A stretch of DNA of 64,000 bases. It comes from Alkalihalophilus marmarensis DSM 21297 (GTDB taxonomy: Bacteria; Bacillota; Bacilli; Bacillales; Bacillaceae_D). The stretch is taken from contig NZ_ATAE01000008.1 of assembly GCF_000474275.2 (NCBI RefSeq), positions 1-64,000 of the forward strand, given 5' to 3'. The notes beneath the pieces are model-generated. The model saw only the letters and a program-made list of their open reading frames with translations, made no database searches and was not told the origin of the DNA. Below are positions 51,934 through 61,734 of this stretch, piece after piece. The first letter of the stretch is position 1, and every line of letters begins with the position of its first letter. The translations under genes were made by a program, and so were the position numbers.

Positions 51934-52608
51934 ATGAATAATTTAATGAATATTGCTATTGACGGCCCTGCAGGAGCAGGTAAGAGTACGGTTGCGAAGC
52001 TTGTAGCTGAAAGACTCTCTTACTTATATATTGATACAGGTGCCATGTATCGAGCATTAACTTATGCAGCACTTGAAAAAAATGTTAACCTAGAAGATGA
52101 GGATGCTCTAGATCAATTACTTGAAGGAATCGATATTGATTTAAAGCATACAAAAAACGGGGTTCTCGTTTACGTAAATAAGGCAGATGTAACAGAATTA
52201 ATTAGGACCGATGATGTGAATAAACACGTCTCTTTGGTGGCAAGTCATCCTTCTGTTCGAATTGAAATGGTGGAAAGACAGCGTACTCTCGCAAAAGGGA
52301 CAGATGCGGTATTAGATGGAAGGGATATAGGTACATACGTCCTTCCTGATGCGGAGTTAAAAGTATTCTTGACTGCTTCAGTAGAAGAGCGTGCAAGAAG
52401 AAGGCATGAAGAACAAGTGAAAAAAGGACTCCCGTCTAATTTTGAAGAGCTTAAAAAAGATATAGCCAGACGAGACGAATTAGATTCAACTAGAGAGTTT
52501 GCTCCATTAAAAAAAGCAAATGATGCGGTTGAAATTGATTCGACCTCTATGTCGATTGAAGAAGTTGCGGCCTCCATTATCAATTTAGCCAAGGAGCGTG
52601 CTTCTTAG
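51934..52608 (+). CDS. cmk: Cytidylate kinase
   Basis: A 224-residue CMP/dCMP kinase with P-loop GPAGAGKSTVAK at about residues 11-22, YIDTGAMYRALTY and LDGRDIGTYVLP. It converts CMP and dCMP to diphosphates. It is immediately followed by the acyltransferase gene, which starts at the first base after the stop. Confidence 0.96.
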   Translation: MNNLMNIAIDGPAGAGKSTVAKLVAERLSYLYIDTGAMYRALTYAALEKNVNLEDEDALDQLLEGIDIDLKHTKNGVLVYVNKADVTELIRTDDVNKHVSLVASHPSVRIEMVERQRTLAKGTDAVLDGRDIGTYVLPDAELKVFLTASVEERARRRHEEQVKKGLPSNFEELKKDIARRDELDSTREFAPLKKANDAVEIDSTSMSIEEVAASIINLAKERAS

Positions 52609-53211
52609 ATGGGTATATATCAAATTGGTCAGCGTATTTGTAGAATGTACCTCTCAAGTAAGTACAAAGTTGAAGTGATTGGTGCTGAAAATCTTCCTGC
52701 TGATGGCGGTGTGCTGCTTTGCTGCAATCATATAAGTAATCTAGATCCACCTTTATTAGGCGCGTATATTAGTCGTCCTATCCGTTATATGGCCAAACAA
52801 GAGTTATTTGAAAAACCCATTTTAAAGTCGCTTCTGCCAAAACTCGGTGCCTTCCCTGTCAGGAGAGGAATGAGTGATAAGCAAGCGCTGCGTAAAGGGA
52901 TGGATTTTCTCAAGCAAGGCGAAATGCTTGGCTTATTTCCTGAAGGAACGAGGAGCAAGGATGGCAAACTTGGGAAGGGTCTTGCAGGTGCAGGGTTCTT
53001 TGCCCTTAGAACGAATGCGGCGGTTGTCCCTTGTGCCATTGTAGGACCTTACAAAAAAGGACAGCCATTAAAATTAATATATGGAAAGCCGATGGACTTT
53101 GAACAAATTCGGTTAGAAAAGCGTTCTGCTGATGATGCGACAGCGATCATCATGGATGAGATTGGTCAGCTGATTGAGCTGCATTCTACGGAAGTTAAGT
53201 CTACTACGTAG
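52609..53211 (+). CDS. plsC: 1-acyl-sn-glycerol-3-phosphate acyltransferase
   Basis: A 200-residue PlsC-family acyltransferase. The catalytic HxxxxD is in CNHISNLDPPLLG, and the glycerol-phosphate-binding block is LFPEGTRSKDGKLG. It makes phosphatidic acid at the membrane. AAGGAGCG within the end of cmk is its ribosome binding site, so the two are coupled. Between cmk and ypfD this gene is common in Bacillaceae. Confidence 0.92.
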   Translation: MGIYQIGQRICRMYLSSKYKVEVIGAENLPADGGVLLCCNHISNLDPPLLGAYISRPIRYMAKQELFEKPILKSLLPKLGAFPVRRGMSDKQALRKGMDFLKQGEMLGLFPEGTRSKDGKLGKGLAGAGFFALRTNAAVVPCAIVGPYKKGQPLKLIYGKPMDFEQIRLEKRSADDATAIIMDEIGQLIELHSTEVKSTT

Positions 53212-53298
53212 TTCAATACTTTCTCGCTTTATGTGAGAGTTCAATTTATATAATACGTATACATACCGCTTTAGCGGAGATTGAAGGAGGCAAAAGTC

Positions 53299-54456
53299 AT
53301 GGGTGAAGAAATGAACAATGAACAATTAGCAGAAATGAAGTCATTAGCTGTAGGGGATGTTGTTACCGGAAAGGTAACAAGAGTGGAAGACAAACAAGCA
53401 TTGGTTGATGTTGGTTTTAAAGTGGAAGGCATTGTACCAATCAGCGAGCTTTCTAGTTTGCATGTCGAAAAAGTAAGTGATGTTCTTTCTGTTGATGATG
53501 AATTGGAAATGAAAATTCTTAAACTAGAAGACGATGAGCTGATTCTTTCAAAGCGTGCTGTACAAGCTGAAAAAGCATGGGATCAATTACGTAAGCAACA
53601 AGAAAATGGCGAAATTATTACTGCTGAAGTAGCTGAGGTAGTAAAAGGCGGTTTAGTGGTAGATGTAGGTGTAAGAGGTTTCATTCCGGCTTCTTTAGTT
53701 GAACGTCATTTTGTAGAAGATTTTTCGGATTATAAAGGGCGCGAACTTCGTCTGAAAGTAGAAGAGCTGGATCAAGAAAATAATAAACTGATCTTATCGC
53801 AGCGTGCTGTACTAGATGCAGAGCTTGAAGAAAAGAAGAAAAATGTCCTTCAATCACTTAAATCAGGAGATACAGTTGAGGGAACTGTACAGCGTCTGAC
53901 AAGCTTTGGTGCATTTGTAGATGTTGGCGGTGTAGATGGACTTGTGCATATTTCTCAGCTTGCGCACCACCGTGTTGAAACGCCTTCTGATATTGTAAAT
54001 GAAGGGGATAAGGTTAAGGTGAAAGTCTTATCTGTGGACCCAGACAGCGAGCGTGTATCACTTTCTATTAAAGATACACAGCCAGGACCGTGGGAAGAAG
54101 TAGCGGGGCAAATTTCAACTGGTGATGTCATTGAAGGTACAGTAAAACGTTTAGTGTCATTTGGTGCATTTGTTGAGGTAGCACCAGGAGTCGAAGGTCT
54201 GGTCCACATTTCTCAAATCGCCAACCGCCATATCGGCACCCCGTCAGAAGTTTTAACTGAAGGCGAAAAGGTTGAAGTGAAAGTGTTAGATGTAAATCTT
54301 GGTGATAAGCGTATTTCTTTAAGTATTCGTGAGCTTTTAAAAGACGATACGAATGATGGAGATTATGCCGCGTATGAGGCGAATAAAGAAGAAGAACCAA
54401 GCGGGTTTTCTCTTGGCGACATGATAGGAGATCAATTGAAAAAATATAAATCTTAA
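53299..54456 (+). CDS. ypfD: S1-domain RNA-binding protein (30S ribosomal S1 homologue)
   Basis: A 385-residue protein with four S1 motifs. The last three are clear: GGLVVDVGVRGFIPASL, LTSFGAFVDVGGVDGLVHISQL and LVSFGAFVEVAPGVEGLVHISQI. It matches YpfD, a short S1-like protein of Firmicutes that is not essential in B. subtilis. ATG 53299 follows AAGGAGG by eight bases; the TTG at 53281 precedes that site. The acidic C-terminus is an extra short tail. Confidence 0.92.
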   Translation: MGEEMNNEQLAEMKSLAVGDVVTGKVTRVEDKQALVDVGFKVEGIVPISELSSLHVEKVSDVLSVDDELEMKILKLEDDELILSKRAVQAEKAWDQLRKQQENGEIITAEVAEVVKGGLVVDVGVRGFIPASLVERHFVEDFSDYKGRELRLKVEELDQENNKLILSQRAVLDAELEEKKKNVLQSLKSGDTVEGTVQRLTSFGAFVDVGGVDGLVHISQLAHHRVETPSDIVNEGDKVKVKVLSVDPDSERVSLSIKDTQPGPWEEVAGQISTGDVIEGTVKRLVSFGAFVEVAPGVEGLVHISQIANRHIGTPSEVLTEGEKVEVKVLDVNLGDKRISLSIRELLKDDTNDGDYAAYEANKEEEPSGFSLGDMIGDQLKKYKS

Positions 54457-54473
54457 TTGATTAGGTGATGTAC

Positions 54474-55523
54474 ATGAGTCGTGCAAAAAGAAAATTAGAT
54501 CATATCGAACATGCTCTTTCTACAGGGCAAGAGCGCACTCATGGCTTTGAACATATTCGTTTTGTCCATAATAGTATTCCTGATGCTTTTGTTGATGAAG
54601 TGGATTATTCCTCTGAAATCGGCGGACTTTCATTAAGTTCGCCGATTTTTATCAATGCCATGACCGGCGGCGGCGGCGAACGGACGAAAATGATTAACCA
54701 GCAATTAGCCGAAGTCGCCTCTGAATGCAGGATTGGAATAGCTGTAGGGTCGCAAATGGCAGCCATACGAGATCCGGAAGAGAGAAAAAGCTATGAAATT
54801 GTCAGACAGACTCTCCCGAATGGAGTCGTATTCGCTAATTTAGGAAGTGAAGCAACAGTAGACCAAGCCAAAAGGGCTGTCGATATGCTTCGGGCTTCTG
54901 CTCTGCAAATTCATCTTAATGTCATTCAAGAACTTGTGATGCCAGAAGGAGACAGAGACTTTAGACATACGTTGTCTCGTATTGAAAAAATAAAAGATGC
55001 GATTGATGTCCCGTTAATCATTAAAGAAGTAGGATACGGTATGAGCAGGGAAACGGCTGAAACATTAGCATCAATTGGAGTTCAAATGATTGATGTCGGC
55101 GGGTTCGGCGGAACAAATTTCTCTCGAATTGAAAATGCAAGAAGAGAACGTAAGCTAAGCTATTTTGATGATTGGGGCATAAATACCACTAGTTCTATTA
55201 TCGAAGTGACAGAAGCTGCTAAGGGGATATCAGTGATTTCATCGGGAGGTCTTCAGTCTGCATTAGATGTAGTTAAATCGATTGCACTAGGAGCCGATGC
55301 GACAGGCTTTGCAGGCTACTTCCTTAAAATATTAATGGAAGAAGGCCAAACTGCCCTTATCGAAGAGATCAATTTTATCCATAAAGATATTAAAATGTTG
55401 ATGACTGCATTAGGAGCATCTTCACTAAGTGAACTGAAAGAAATCCCTTTAGTCATAGGTGGGAGCACAAAAGAATGGTGTGAGCAGCGGGGGATTCCCC
55501 TCGATCGATATCTTAAACGCTAA
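54474..55523 (+). CDS. fni: Type 2 isopentenyl-diphosphate isomerase
   Basis: A 349-residue FMN/NADPH-dependent IPP isomerase. The N-terminus [17 protein letters not shown] is typical, followed by [12 protein letters not shown] (FMN site) and KEVGYGMS. It interconverts IPP and DMAPP for isoprenoids such as menaquinone; hepS begins 8 kb downstream. ATG 54474 is preferred: TAGGTGAT is correctly placed only for it, and homologues begin MTRA/MSRA. Confidence 0.94.
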   Translation: MSRAKRKLDHIEHALSTGQERTHGFEHIRFVHNSIPDAFVDEVDYSSEIGGLSLSSPIFINAMTGGGGERTKMINQQLAEVASECRIGIAVGSQMAAIRDPEERKSYEIVRQTLPNGVVFANLGSEATVDQAKRAVDMLRASALQIHLNVIQELVMPEGDRDFRHTLSRIEKIKDAIDVPLIIKEVGYGMSRETAETLASIGVQMIDVGGFGGTNFSRIENARRERKLSYFDDWGINTTSSIIEVTEAAKGISVISSGGLQSALDVVKSIALGADATGFAGYFLKILMEEGQTALIEEINFIHKDIKMLMTALGASSLSELKEIPLVIGGSTKEWCEQRGIPLDRYLKR

Positions 55524-55562
55524 AAGGTTGAATGAGGAGAAAATCCTTATTCAACCTTTTTT
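55522..55562. terminator. Bidirectional terminator between fni and ypzI
   Basis: AAAAGGTTGAAT and ATTCAACCTTTT pair, with AGGA/TCCT able to extend the stem internally. T runs follow on the plus strand and A-rich sequence on the other side. Confidence 0.85.
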
Positions 55563-55563
55563 C

Positions 55564-55698
55564 TTATGGCCGTTGATTTTCTCTAGCTTCTTCAGGGCTC
55601 TGGAGCTTGCTTGCTCCTTTATTGGATAAACTTTGATCACGATCTGATTCGACACGGTGAGAAGCTTTTAATTTGCGCTCTTGGCGATCACGTCCCAT
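55564..55698 (-). CDS. ypzI: YpzI-like small protein
   Basis: A 44-residue hydrophilic protein beginning MGRDRQERKLKASHRVESDRDQ and ending NQRP, from ATG 55698 to the stop at 55564-55566. AAGGGAGGGGAG lies directly upstream. The sequence start (MGxDRQExKLxxSxRVESDRDQ) and the location between fni and yphA fit the small B. subtilis gene ypzI. Function unknown. Confidence 0.8.
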   Translation of the reverse strand: MGRDRQERKLKASHRVESDRDQSLSNKGASKLQSPEEARENQRP

Positions 55699-55824
55699 AT
55701 ACTCCCCTCCCTTCATATTGCAATTTTTAGTATGTCCACTTTCGTTTGTTTCATGTAGAACCTAGTTCTTTTCACGTTTAGCTTTTTTGGAATTGTCGAT
55801 ACTAAAGCAAGGGAGGTGGGTTTA

Positions 55825-56454
55825 ATGGAAGGTGTATATTTTTATTGGATAGGTTGGATCTATATTTGTATTGTTACATTCTTTTGGAACAAAACGTCTT
55901 TAAGAACGACTTCTGCTATATTTTTATTTATTACATTAATAGTAAGTCCGATTTACATCCCAGTCTTTTCTAGTGAGGTCAGTTTAGGCTTTATATTTTT
56001 AATCGGTGTTTTTTATGGTTTTATTTCTCAAGTGAAAGTCATGAGGTTGTTGCATGTAATGATTGCCGTACTAGCTGTAGCCGCGGCTTATGCCACATTT
56101 CAATTAGTAGCCATTTACGACCCGGTTGTTCATTTAATTGATGGGAGGCTTATGTCAATGGCCATTGTGGTGTGTCTGGCTTGTATGCTGGCTGGGAAAT
56201 GGAGCTTGAGAATACTCATTGCGGTAGTAGGGTTGCTGCACGGGGAACTTTTATATGGACTTGCTGCCATTCAGACGTTTACTTCCCACGCATTTGGCTC
56301 TTTTTATGTTTTAGATGTGCTGGCGCTCTCAACCGCTGTTATCGGGGGAGGATGGTTATTGCATATGCTTTCTGAACATGTAGGGGAATGGATTAAGCAG
56401 CGAAAACAACAACCAGTTCGGAATATGATTCCGCAAGAAGATCACCTTGAATAA
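55825..56454 (+). CDS. yphA: YphA-like membrane protein
   Basis: A 209-residue protein with about six hydrophobic segments and a basic C-terminal tail (IKQRKQQPVRNMIPQED). It matches YphA by position before der and by its length of about 200. Function unknown. ATG 55825 is preceded by AAGGGAGGTGGG; the earlier GTG at 55816 lies in that site. Confidence 0.8.
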   Translation: MEGVYFYWIGWIYICIVTFFWNKTSLRTTSAIFLFITLIVSPIYIPVFSSEVSLGFIFLIGVFYGFISQVKVMRLLHVMIAVLAVAAAYATFQLVAIYDPVVHLIDGRLMSMAIVVCLACMLAGKWSLRILIAVVGLLHGELLYGLAAIQTFTSHAFGSFYVLDVLALSTAVIGGGWLLHMLSEHVGEWIKQRKQQPVRNMIPQEDHLE

Positions 56455-56685
56455 TTAATCGTTGTGATTTATTTCGCTATTAATATAAACAAAAAATGAA
56501 AATAGCGAGCAAAAAGGTTGATTGAAACGAGTGATTGAAACGATTGTTTTCAACCAAGGTCTCGACAATCTCATTGAGGTTTAGTAGAATGAACAGGTTA
56601 CAGGCGGAGTCTATCTCCATCAATTAATCATTTTAACTAATACAAAAAACGATGTATTTTACATAAGAAAGGTCGGGGGACAATT

Positions 56686-57999
56686 ATGACGAAACCAGTC
56701 GTTGCCATAGTAGGGCGTCCTAATGTTGGAAAATCAACCATTTTTAACAGAATAGTAGGAGAAAGAGTAGCCATTGTCGAAGATATGCCAGGAGTAACTC
56801 GTGACCGCTTGTACAGTCACGGAGAATGGTTAGATCGTGAATTTAATCTGATTGATACAGGCGGGATTGAGCTTGCGGATGAACCATTATTGAATCAAAT
56901 GCGCGAACAGGCAGAGCTTGCGATTGAAGAAGCAGATGTCATTGTTTTCATCGTAAATGGACGAGAAGGAATTACGAGTGCTGACCAAGAAGTTGCGAAG
57001 ATCTTATTTAGATCTAAAAAGCCGGTTGTTTTAGGGGTTAATAAGGTCGATAACCCTGATATGCATGATTTATTATATGAGTTTTATTCTCTTGGTATCG
57101 GTAATCCGTTCCCGATTTCAGGGTCGCACGGTCTAGGGCTTGGTGATCTTCTCGATGAGGTATTAAAGCACTTCCCTGAAAAAGTAGAAGATGATTATGA
57201 TGCTGATACGATTCGTATATCACTTATCGGACGTCCAAATGTCGGTAAATCCTCGTTAGTAAATGCGATGCTCGGTGAGGAACGAGTGATAGTCAGTAAC
57301 ATTCCTGGTACCACTAGAGATGCTATTGATACATCTTTTACAAGAGATGATCAAGATTACGTCTTAATTGATACTGCAGGGATGCGGAAACGTGGAAAGG
57401 TATATGAGAGTACAGAGAAATACAGCGTGCTGCGCTCATTAAAAGCTATTGAACGTTCTAACGTCGTTTTAGTTGTTATTAATGCTGAGGAAGGCATTAT
57501 TGAACAAGATAAAAAAATTGCAGGCTATGCACATGAGGCCGGACGAGCTGTAATTATCGTAGTCAATAAGTGGGATGCGATTGAGCGCGATGATAAAACA
57601 ATGCAGAAATTTGAACAGAAAATTCGAGATGAATTTTTATTCTTATCTTATGCACCAATTTTATTTACATCAGCTAAAACAAAACAGCGTCTGCAACATG
57701 TGCTGCCTATGGTAAAGAAAGTTTCTCAAAATCATAACTTACGTGTACCGACGAATATTTTAAATGATCTAATTATGGATGCTGTAGCGATGAATCCTAC
57801 TCCAACTGACAAAGGAAAGAGACTTCGTATTAATTATGTGACTCAAGTAGCAGTAGAGCCGCCAACTTTTGTCTTCTTTGTCAATGAGCCGGAGCTTCTT
57901 CACTTTTCTTATGAACGTTTCTTAGAAAATCGTCTGCGTGCGACATTTGAATTCGAGGGAACTCCTATTAAAATTATTGCTAGAAAGAAAAATGACTAA
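56686..57999 (+). CDS. der: Ribosome-assembly GTPase Der (EngA)
   Basis: A 437-residue GTPase with two tandem G domains, P-loops [13 protein letters not shown] (from about residue 9) and [13 protein letters not shown] (from about 184), each with DTGG/DTAG, NKVD and NKWD motifs, plus the C-terminal KH-like domain (LRINYVTQV, then [24 protein letters not shown]). It is needed for 50S subunit assembly. AAAGGTCGGGGG precedes the ATG. Confidence 0.97.
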   Translation: MTKPVVAIVGRPNVGKSTIFNRIVGERVAIVEDMPGVTRDRLYSHGEWLDREFNLIDTGGIELADEPLLNQMREQAELAIEEADVIVFIVNGREGITSADQEVAKILFRSKKPVVLGVNKVDNPDMHDLLYEFYSLGIGNPFPISGSHGLGLGDLLDEVLKHFPEKVEDDYDADTIRISLIGRPNVGKSSLVNAMLGEERVIVSNIPGTTRDAIDTSFTRDDQDYVLIDTAGMRKRGKVYESTEKYSVLRSLKAIERSNVVLVVINAEEGIIEQDKKIAGYAHEAGRAVIIVVNKWDAIERDDKTMQKFEQKIRDEFLFLSYAPILFTSAKTKQRLQHVLPMVKKVSQNHNLRVPTNILNDLIMDAVAMNPTPTDKGKRLRINYVTQVAVEPPTFVFFVNEPELLHFSYERFLENRLRATFEFEGTPIKIIARKKND

Positions 58000-58037
58000 C
58001 TGGAAATGACTTATCATAGTTAGAACTGGGGGAGACT

Positions 58038-58664
58038 ATGACTATTTTGTTACTGCTCGTTGTTATTTTAATTGGTTACTTACTTGGTTCAATCAGTTTT
58101 AGTTATTTAATTGCAAAGAAGATTAAGAAAGTTGATATTAGACAGCATGGCAGCGGGAATGCCGGAGCAACGAACACTTTGCGTGTTTTAGGAATCGGTC
58201 CTGCCATTTCTGTGCTTGCTTTGGATATTGTCAAAGGGATTATTGCTGTATGGATTGGGATTTTGCTTGCCCCAGACCAAAGCGGCGTGTTTCCAGCTCT
58301 TGCAGGGTTAGCAGCTATTTTAGGGCATAACTGGCCTGTTTATTATGGCTTCAGAGGGGGAAAAGGGGTCGCTACGACCATCGGGGTTATTGCGACGCTT
58401 GTTTTCTTCCCTGCTTTATTTGCCGGAATTATTGCTATTATTAGTATTGTCTTAACGCGTTATGTTTCGCTAGGTTCGCTGTTATTTGCTCTTTTAACAC
58501 CTGCTTTTGCCTACTTGCTGATGGAAACGTACCAAATTCCTCAGATGTACATTATCTTATCTATTCTAGTAGCGGCTCTTTCATTTTGGAGACATCGTAC
58601 CAATATTCAGCGCTTGCTGACAGGAACTGAGAGCAAGATTGGAAAGAAAAAAGAAGCTTCCTAG
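58038..58664 (+). CDS. plsY: Glycerol-3-phosphate acyltransferase PlsY
   Basis: A 208-residue membrane protein with about six segments. PlsY motifs: HGSGNAGATNTLR, GHNWPVYYGFRGGKGVATT and FWRHRTNIQRLLTGTE. It acylates glycerol-3-phosphate from acyl-phosphate, the step before PlsC. It is next to gpsA, which makes glycerol-3-phosphate, so the two are likely co-expressed. B. subtilis has plsY elsewhere. Confidence 0.95.
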   Translation: MTILLLLVVILIGYLLGSISFSYLIAKKIKKVDIRQHGSGNAGATNTLRVLGIGPAISVLALDIVKGIIAVWIGILLAPDQSGVFPALAGLAAILGHNWPVYYGFRGGKGVATTIGVIATLVFFPALFAGIIAIISIVLTRYVSLGSLLFALLTPAFAYLLMETYQIPQMYIILSILVAALSFWRHRTNIQRLLTGTESKIGKKKEAS

Positions 58665-58695
58665 GAAGTAGAAATGGTCCAAAGGAGTTGATTAT

Positions 58696-59736
58696 GTGGC
58701 AAATATCGCAGTAATGGGTGCAGGGAGCTGGGGAACGGCATTAAGTATGGTGTTAGCTGATAATCATCATGACGTTCGTTTGTGGGCAAGGAGAGAAGAA
58801 CAAATTGCTGAAATTAATAACAATCATACAAATGAAGCTTATCTTCCAGGCATTCAGTTACCTAAACAAATTAAAGGATACTCTGACCTTTCTGAAACTG
58901 TAAAGGACGTAGAGGTGCTATTGCTTGTCGTACCCACAAAAGCTGTACGTGACGCGATTCAAAGCCTTCGTAAAGTCCTGACATCACCTGTTGTGATTGT
59001 TCATGCAAGTAAAGGGATTGAACCGGGCACCCATAAACGTATATCAGAAATGATTGAAGAAGAATTTGAGGGCTCAGATCTATTAAAAGATGTTGCTGTC
59101 TTATCAGGGCCGAGTCATGCAGAGGAAGTCAGTCTTCGCCAGCCAACAACGGTGACTGTATCTTCAAGTAATAACGATGCTTCGCTTCTTATTCAAGATT
59201 TATTTATGAATCAGCATTTCAGAGTCTATACGAATCCTGATCTAATCGGGGTTGAAATCGGAGGAGCGTTAAAAAATATTATTGCGCTTGTATGCGGTTT
59301 AACAAATGGTCTTGGGATGGGTGATAATACTAAAGCCGCCATCATGACAAGAGGGTTAGCAGAAATTACTCGACTTGGTGTGAAGCAGGGAGCTAACCCT
59401 TTAACGTTTGCGGGCCTCTCTGGACTCGGTGATTTAATCGTAACGTGTACGAGTGTTCACTCAAGAAACTGGAGAGCAGGTCAAATGATCGGGCAAGGGA
59501 AGTCGCTTGATGAAGTGTTAAGCAGTATGGGGATGGTAGTGGAAGGAATCAGAACCACACAGGCAGCCTTTGAATTAGCTAATGAATTAAAAGTAGAAAT
59601 GCCGATTACCTCAGCATTATATGAGGTGTTATTTGAAGGTCTTCATCCGAAAGAAGCAACCGAGAAATTAATGGGTAGAATTAAAAAACACGAAGTTGAA
59701 CAAATTTCAGATTTTTTAAATCAAGATGAGCTTTAA
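58696..59736 (+). CDS. gpsA: NAD(P)-dependent glycerol-3-phosphate dehydrogenase
   Basis: A 346-residue GpsA. The Rossmann start is VMGAGSWGTALSMVL; GGALKNIIALVCGLTNGLGMGDNTKAA has the catalytic Lys, and SGLGDLIVTCTS follows. It reduces dihydroxyacetone phosphate to sn-glycerol-3-phosphate for phospholipids. GTG 58696 follows AAAGGAG by eight bases. Conserved position after der. Confidence 0.96.
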   Translation: MANIAVMGAGSWGTALSMVLADNHHDVRLWARREEQIAEINNNHTNEAYLPGIQLPKQIKGYSDLSETVKDVEVLLLVVPTKAVRDAIQSLRKVLTSPVVIVHASKGIEPGTHKRISEMIEEEFEGSDLLKDVAVLSGPSHAEEVSLRQPTTVTVSSSNNDASLLIQDLFMNQHFRVYTNPDLIGVEIGGALKNIIALVCGLTNGLGMGDNTKAAIMTRGLAEITRLGVKQGANPLTFAGLSGLGDLIVTCTSVHSRNWRAGQMIGQGKSLDEVLSSMGMVVEGIRTTQAAFELANELKVEMPITSALYEVLFEGLHPKEATEKLMGRIKKHEVEQISDFLNQDEL

Positions 59737-59770
59737 GGCGTAAGCTCGCACTACCTACCCAAAGGTCATG

Positions 59771-59798
59771 CACCAACCCTTCGTTCATGCATAGTATA
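59771..59798 (+). promoter_or_regulatory. Possible SigK-type promoter of spoVIF
   Basis: CACC (59771-59774), 15 bases, CATAGTATA (59790-59798) fits the SigK form mACm / CATAnnnTA. A mother-cell sigma would suit the product. Confidence 0.4.
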
Positions 59799-59826
59799 TG
59801 TCTATATTAAGAACGAAGGAGGACGT

Positions 59827-60096
59827 ATGATGTTTCAAAAAAATGACCCTTCATTTATGGATCAGCTTCAAAAGAAAACGAATGTAAGACCAGATGAATT
59901 AATGAAACTGGCAAACTCGGTCAGTCAAGCAAATTTACAAGATGAGAAAACGGTTCGTCAATTAATTTCGCAAGTATCAAAGCTTGCTAATACTCCAGTA
60001 TCGAAAGAAAAGGAAGATCAGATTGTTCAGGCTATTGTGAAAAATAATATGCCTACTGATTTCGCTTCTCTTGCTAAAATGTTCAATAAAAAATAA
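59827..60096 (+). CDS. spoVIF: Stage VI sporulation protein F-like protein
   Basis: An 89-residue helical protein starting MMFQKNDPSFMDQLQKKTNV, the SpoVIF/YjcC family. That family takes part in spore coat assembly and resistance. AAGGAGG precedes two adjacent ATGs. The gene lies between gpsA and yphE, and a SigK-like sequence is seen upstream. Confidence 0.8.
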   Translation: MMFQKNDPSFMDQLQKKTNVRPDELMKLANSVSQANLQDEKTVRQLISQVSKLANTPVSKEKEDQIVQAIVKNNMPTDFASLAKMFNKK

Positions 60097-60213
60097 TGCA
60101 GTGTAAAAATAGGTGCAACAATAGGCGGATGCCAAACGCAAAAGCACTTATTCTGCATATAATTTATGGAACGAACATTAAAATAGGGCTGTTCAATAAG
60201 AAGGCTTTAGTTG

Positions 60214-60249
60214 AGTTAGAGAAGTGCGCCCCGCTTCTCTAACTTTTTT
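60214..60249 (+). terminator. Terminator after spoVIF
   Basis: AGTTAGAGAAG and CTTCTCTAACT pair around a nine-base loop and are followed by T6. The bases 60097-60213 hold nothing else that I recognise. Confidence 0.9.
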
Positions 60250-60409
60250 AATGGATTCAAATGAAGGGGAGTGAATTTATAAGTTGGAAAATGATGCATT
60301 CTGTCTGTAACCGAATGGACAAGCATTATAAGAAATATGGGCTTGTATGATATGGTATAATAAATCGTGGAATTTTTAAAAGTGTAATTTTTAAAAAAGG
60401 ATGATGGTA

Positions 60410-60613
60410 ATGTCTGATGCAATGATGAATATGTGGATCTCGTTTTTTGCTCTCGCTTTAATGTTTATTTCTGCAGGGGCAGCGATCTTCAGTCGTGAAA
60501 AACTTAGAGGGGTTATTCAAAAAATAGTTCTTGCCTTCTCGTTTATTTGTTTATTAGTGTCTGGTTTGATTGTATTTCTAATCGTAATTGGCGGGCCGAC
60601 TGCCACCTTATAA
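60410..60613 (+). CDS. yphE: DUF2768-family small membrane protein
   Basis: A 67-residue protein with two hydrophobic segments around a SREKLRG loop. It matches the DUF2768 family and, by size (67) and position between gpsA and yphF, B. subtilis YphE. ATG 60410 follows AAAAAAGGATG; two earlier ATGs in frame lie in that site. Function unknown. Confidence 0.75.
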   Translation: MSDAMMNMWISFFALALMFISAGAAIFSREKLRGVIQKIVLAFSFICLLVSGLIVFLIVIGGPTATL

Positions 60614-60653
60614 GCTAAGTTTCAAAGAATGAAAAGATTAGGAGATTGATTGG

Positions 60654-61370
60654 ATGAAATGCACGATAGTATCAATCCTGATGATAAGCATGTTTCTAAC
60701 GGGATGTATGCTTCCAGATGAACAGAGAAGTGAAAATCAGCTGGCTTATCCAGATCAGCTGCAAGCTGTTGAACAAGCTGCAAAGCAATTTCAACAAGAT
60801 ACAGGGGTCCTTCCTATTCGAAACTTCGATGAAACGACTCCCCTCTATCAACGTTATGTAGTTGATTTTAACCAGCTTGTACCAAGATATTTGCAGCAGC
60901 CTCCAGGAACGGCTTTTGAAAATGGCGGAGTCTTTCAATATGTTCTTGTTAATGTCGAAGAAGAGCCAGAAGCAAAAGTCATTGATTTAAGAAGTCAACG
61001 TGAAATCCAGCAATTTCAACAGCGTATTAATGAATATATGCGGAAACATACGTATGCACCCGTATTAGAAATGGTGGATGTAGGGCTCTTTAAATTGGAT
61101 CATGAAGCGTTAAATTACAGCGAAGCCCCTCATGTGAGAAGCCCTTATTACGATACGTATCTGCCTCTGTTATATACGAACGATGGAGAAATTGTGATTG
61201 ATTATCGAATTGATCTTAATATGGCACTCAACGAATTCGAGCATGACTTTAAAGAAAACGAAGACATTCGCTCCATTTTAGTAGATAACTTTCCGATTGT
61301 GCCTGTAAGGTCCGTTCCATATACACTTGATGAAAACGGAGAGCCTGCCTACAATATCCGGCAAGAATAA
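60654..61370 (+). CDS. yphF: YphF-like lipoprotein
   Basis: A 238-residue lipoprotein. The signal peptide ends at LTGC (Cys18). The rest is a soluble extracellular domain with no motif I recognise. The position before spoIVA and the length fit YphF, whose function is unknown. ATG 60654 lies nine bases after TTAGGAGA. Confidence 0.82.
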   Translation: MKCTIVSILMISMFLTGCMLPDEQRSENQLAYPDQLQAVEQAAKQFQQDTGVLPIRNFDETTPLYQRYVVDFNQLVPRYLQQPPGTAFENGGVFQYVLVNVEEEPEAKVIDLRSQREIQQFQQRINEYMRKHTYAPVLEMVDVGLFKLDHEALNYSEAPHVRSPYYDTYLPLLYTNDGEIVIDYRIDLNMALNEFEHDFKENEDIRSILVDNFPIVPVRSVPYTLDENGEPAYNIRQE

Positions 61371-61430
61371 GGTAAATAAGTAAGTGCAATAAAAGCAAGG
61401 TCACACAAATCAATAAAAAGTTGGTCTAAA

Positions 61431-61475
61431 GCCCCTTATCCATTGATATACATGTCAAAGGAAGGGGCATTTTTT
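61431..61475 (+). terminator. Terminator after yphF
   Basis: GCCCCTT (61431-61437) and AAGGGGC (61462-61468) form a stem with a 24-base loop, followed by ATTTTTT. Confidence 0.7.
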
Positions 61476-61636
61476 CTTTCTACCCCTTCTCGGTATATCT
61501 ATCGAGACATCTTACTTCCTAGATCTATACTTCATTAAAGGTTGTGTATGGCAGCTTCCATTGAAATCATTCCTATTTTATTAAATCTTTCTAAGAAGGC
61601 TGATTTAGAAAATAAAATGCTTCTTTCCTGGTAGTT

Positions 61637-61666
61637 GTCATAAATAATGGACAACATCATACACAT
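61637..61666 (+). promoter_or_regulatory. SigE-type promoter of spoIVA
   Basis: GTCATAAA (61637-61644), 13 bases, CATACACAT (61658-61666) fits the mother-cell SigE consensus (kmATATT / CATACAhT). SpoIVA is known to be made under SigE. Confidence 0.6.
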
Positions 61667-61734
61667 GATAGTGTCTAAGATTTACGGAAGTTTATGATGA
61701 ATCTCAAATCTTTACTCGATCGGGAGGGGATCAC

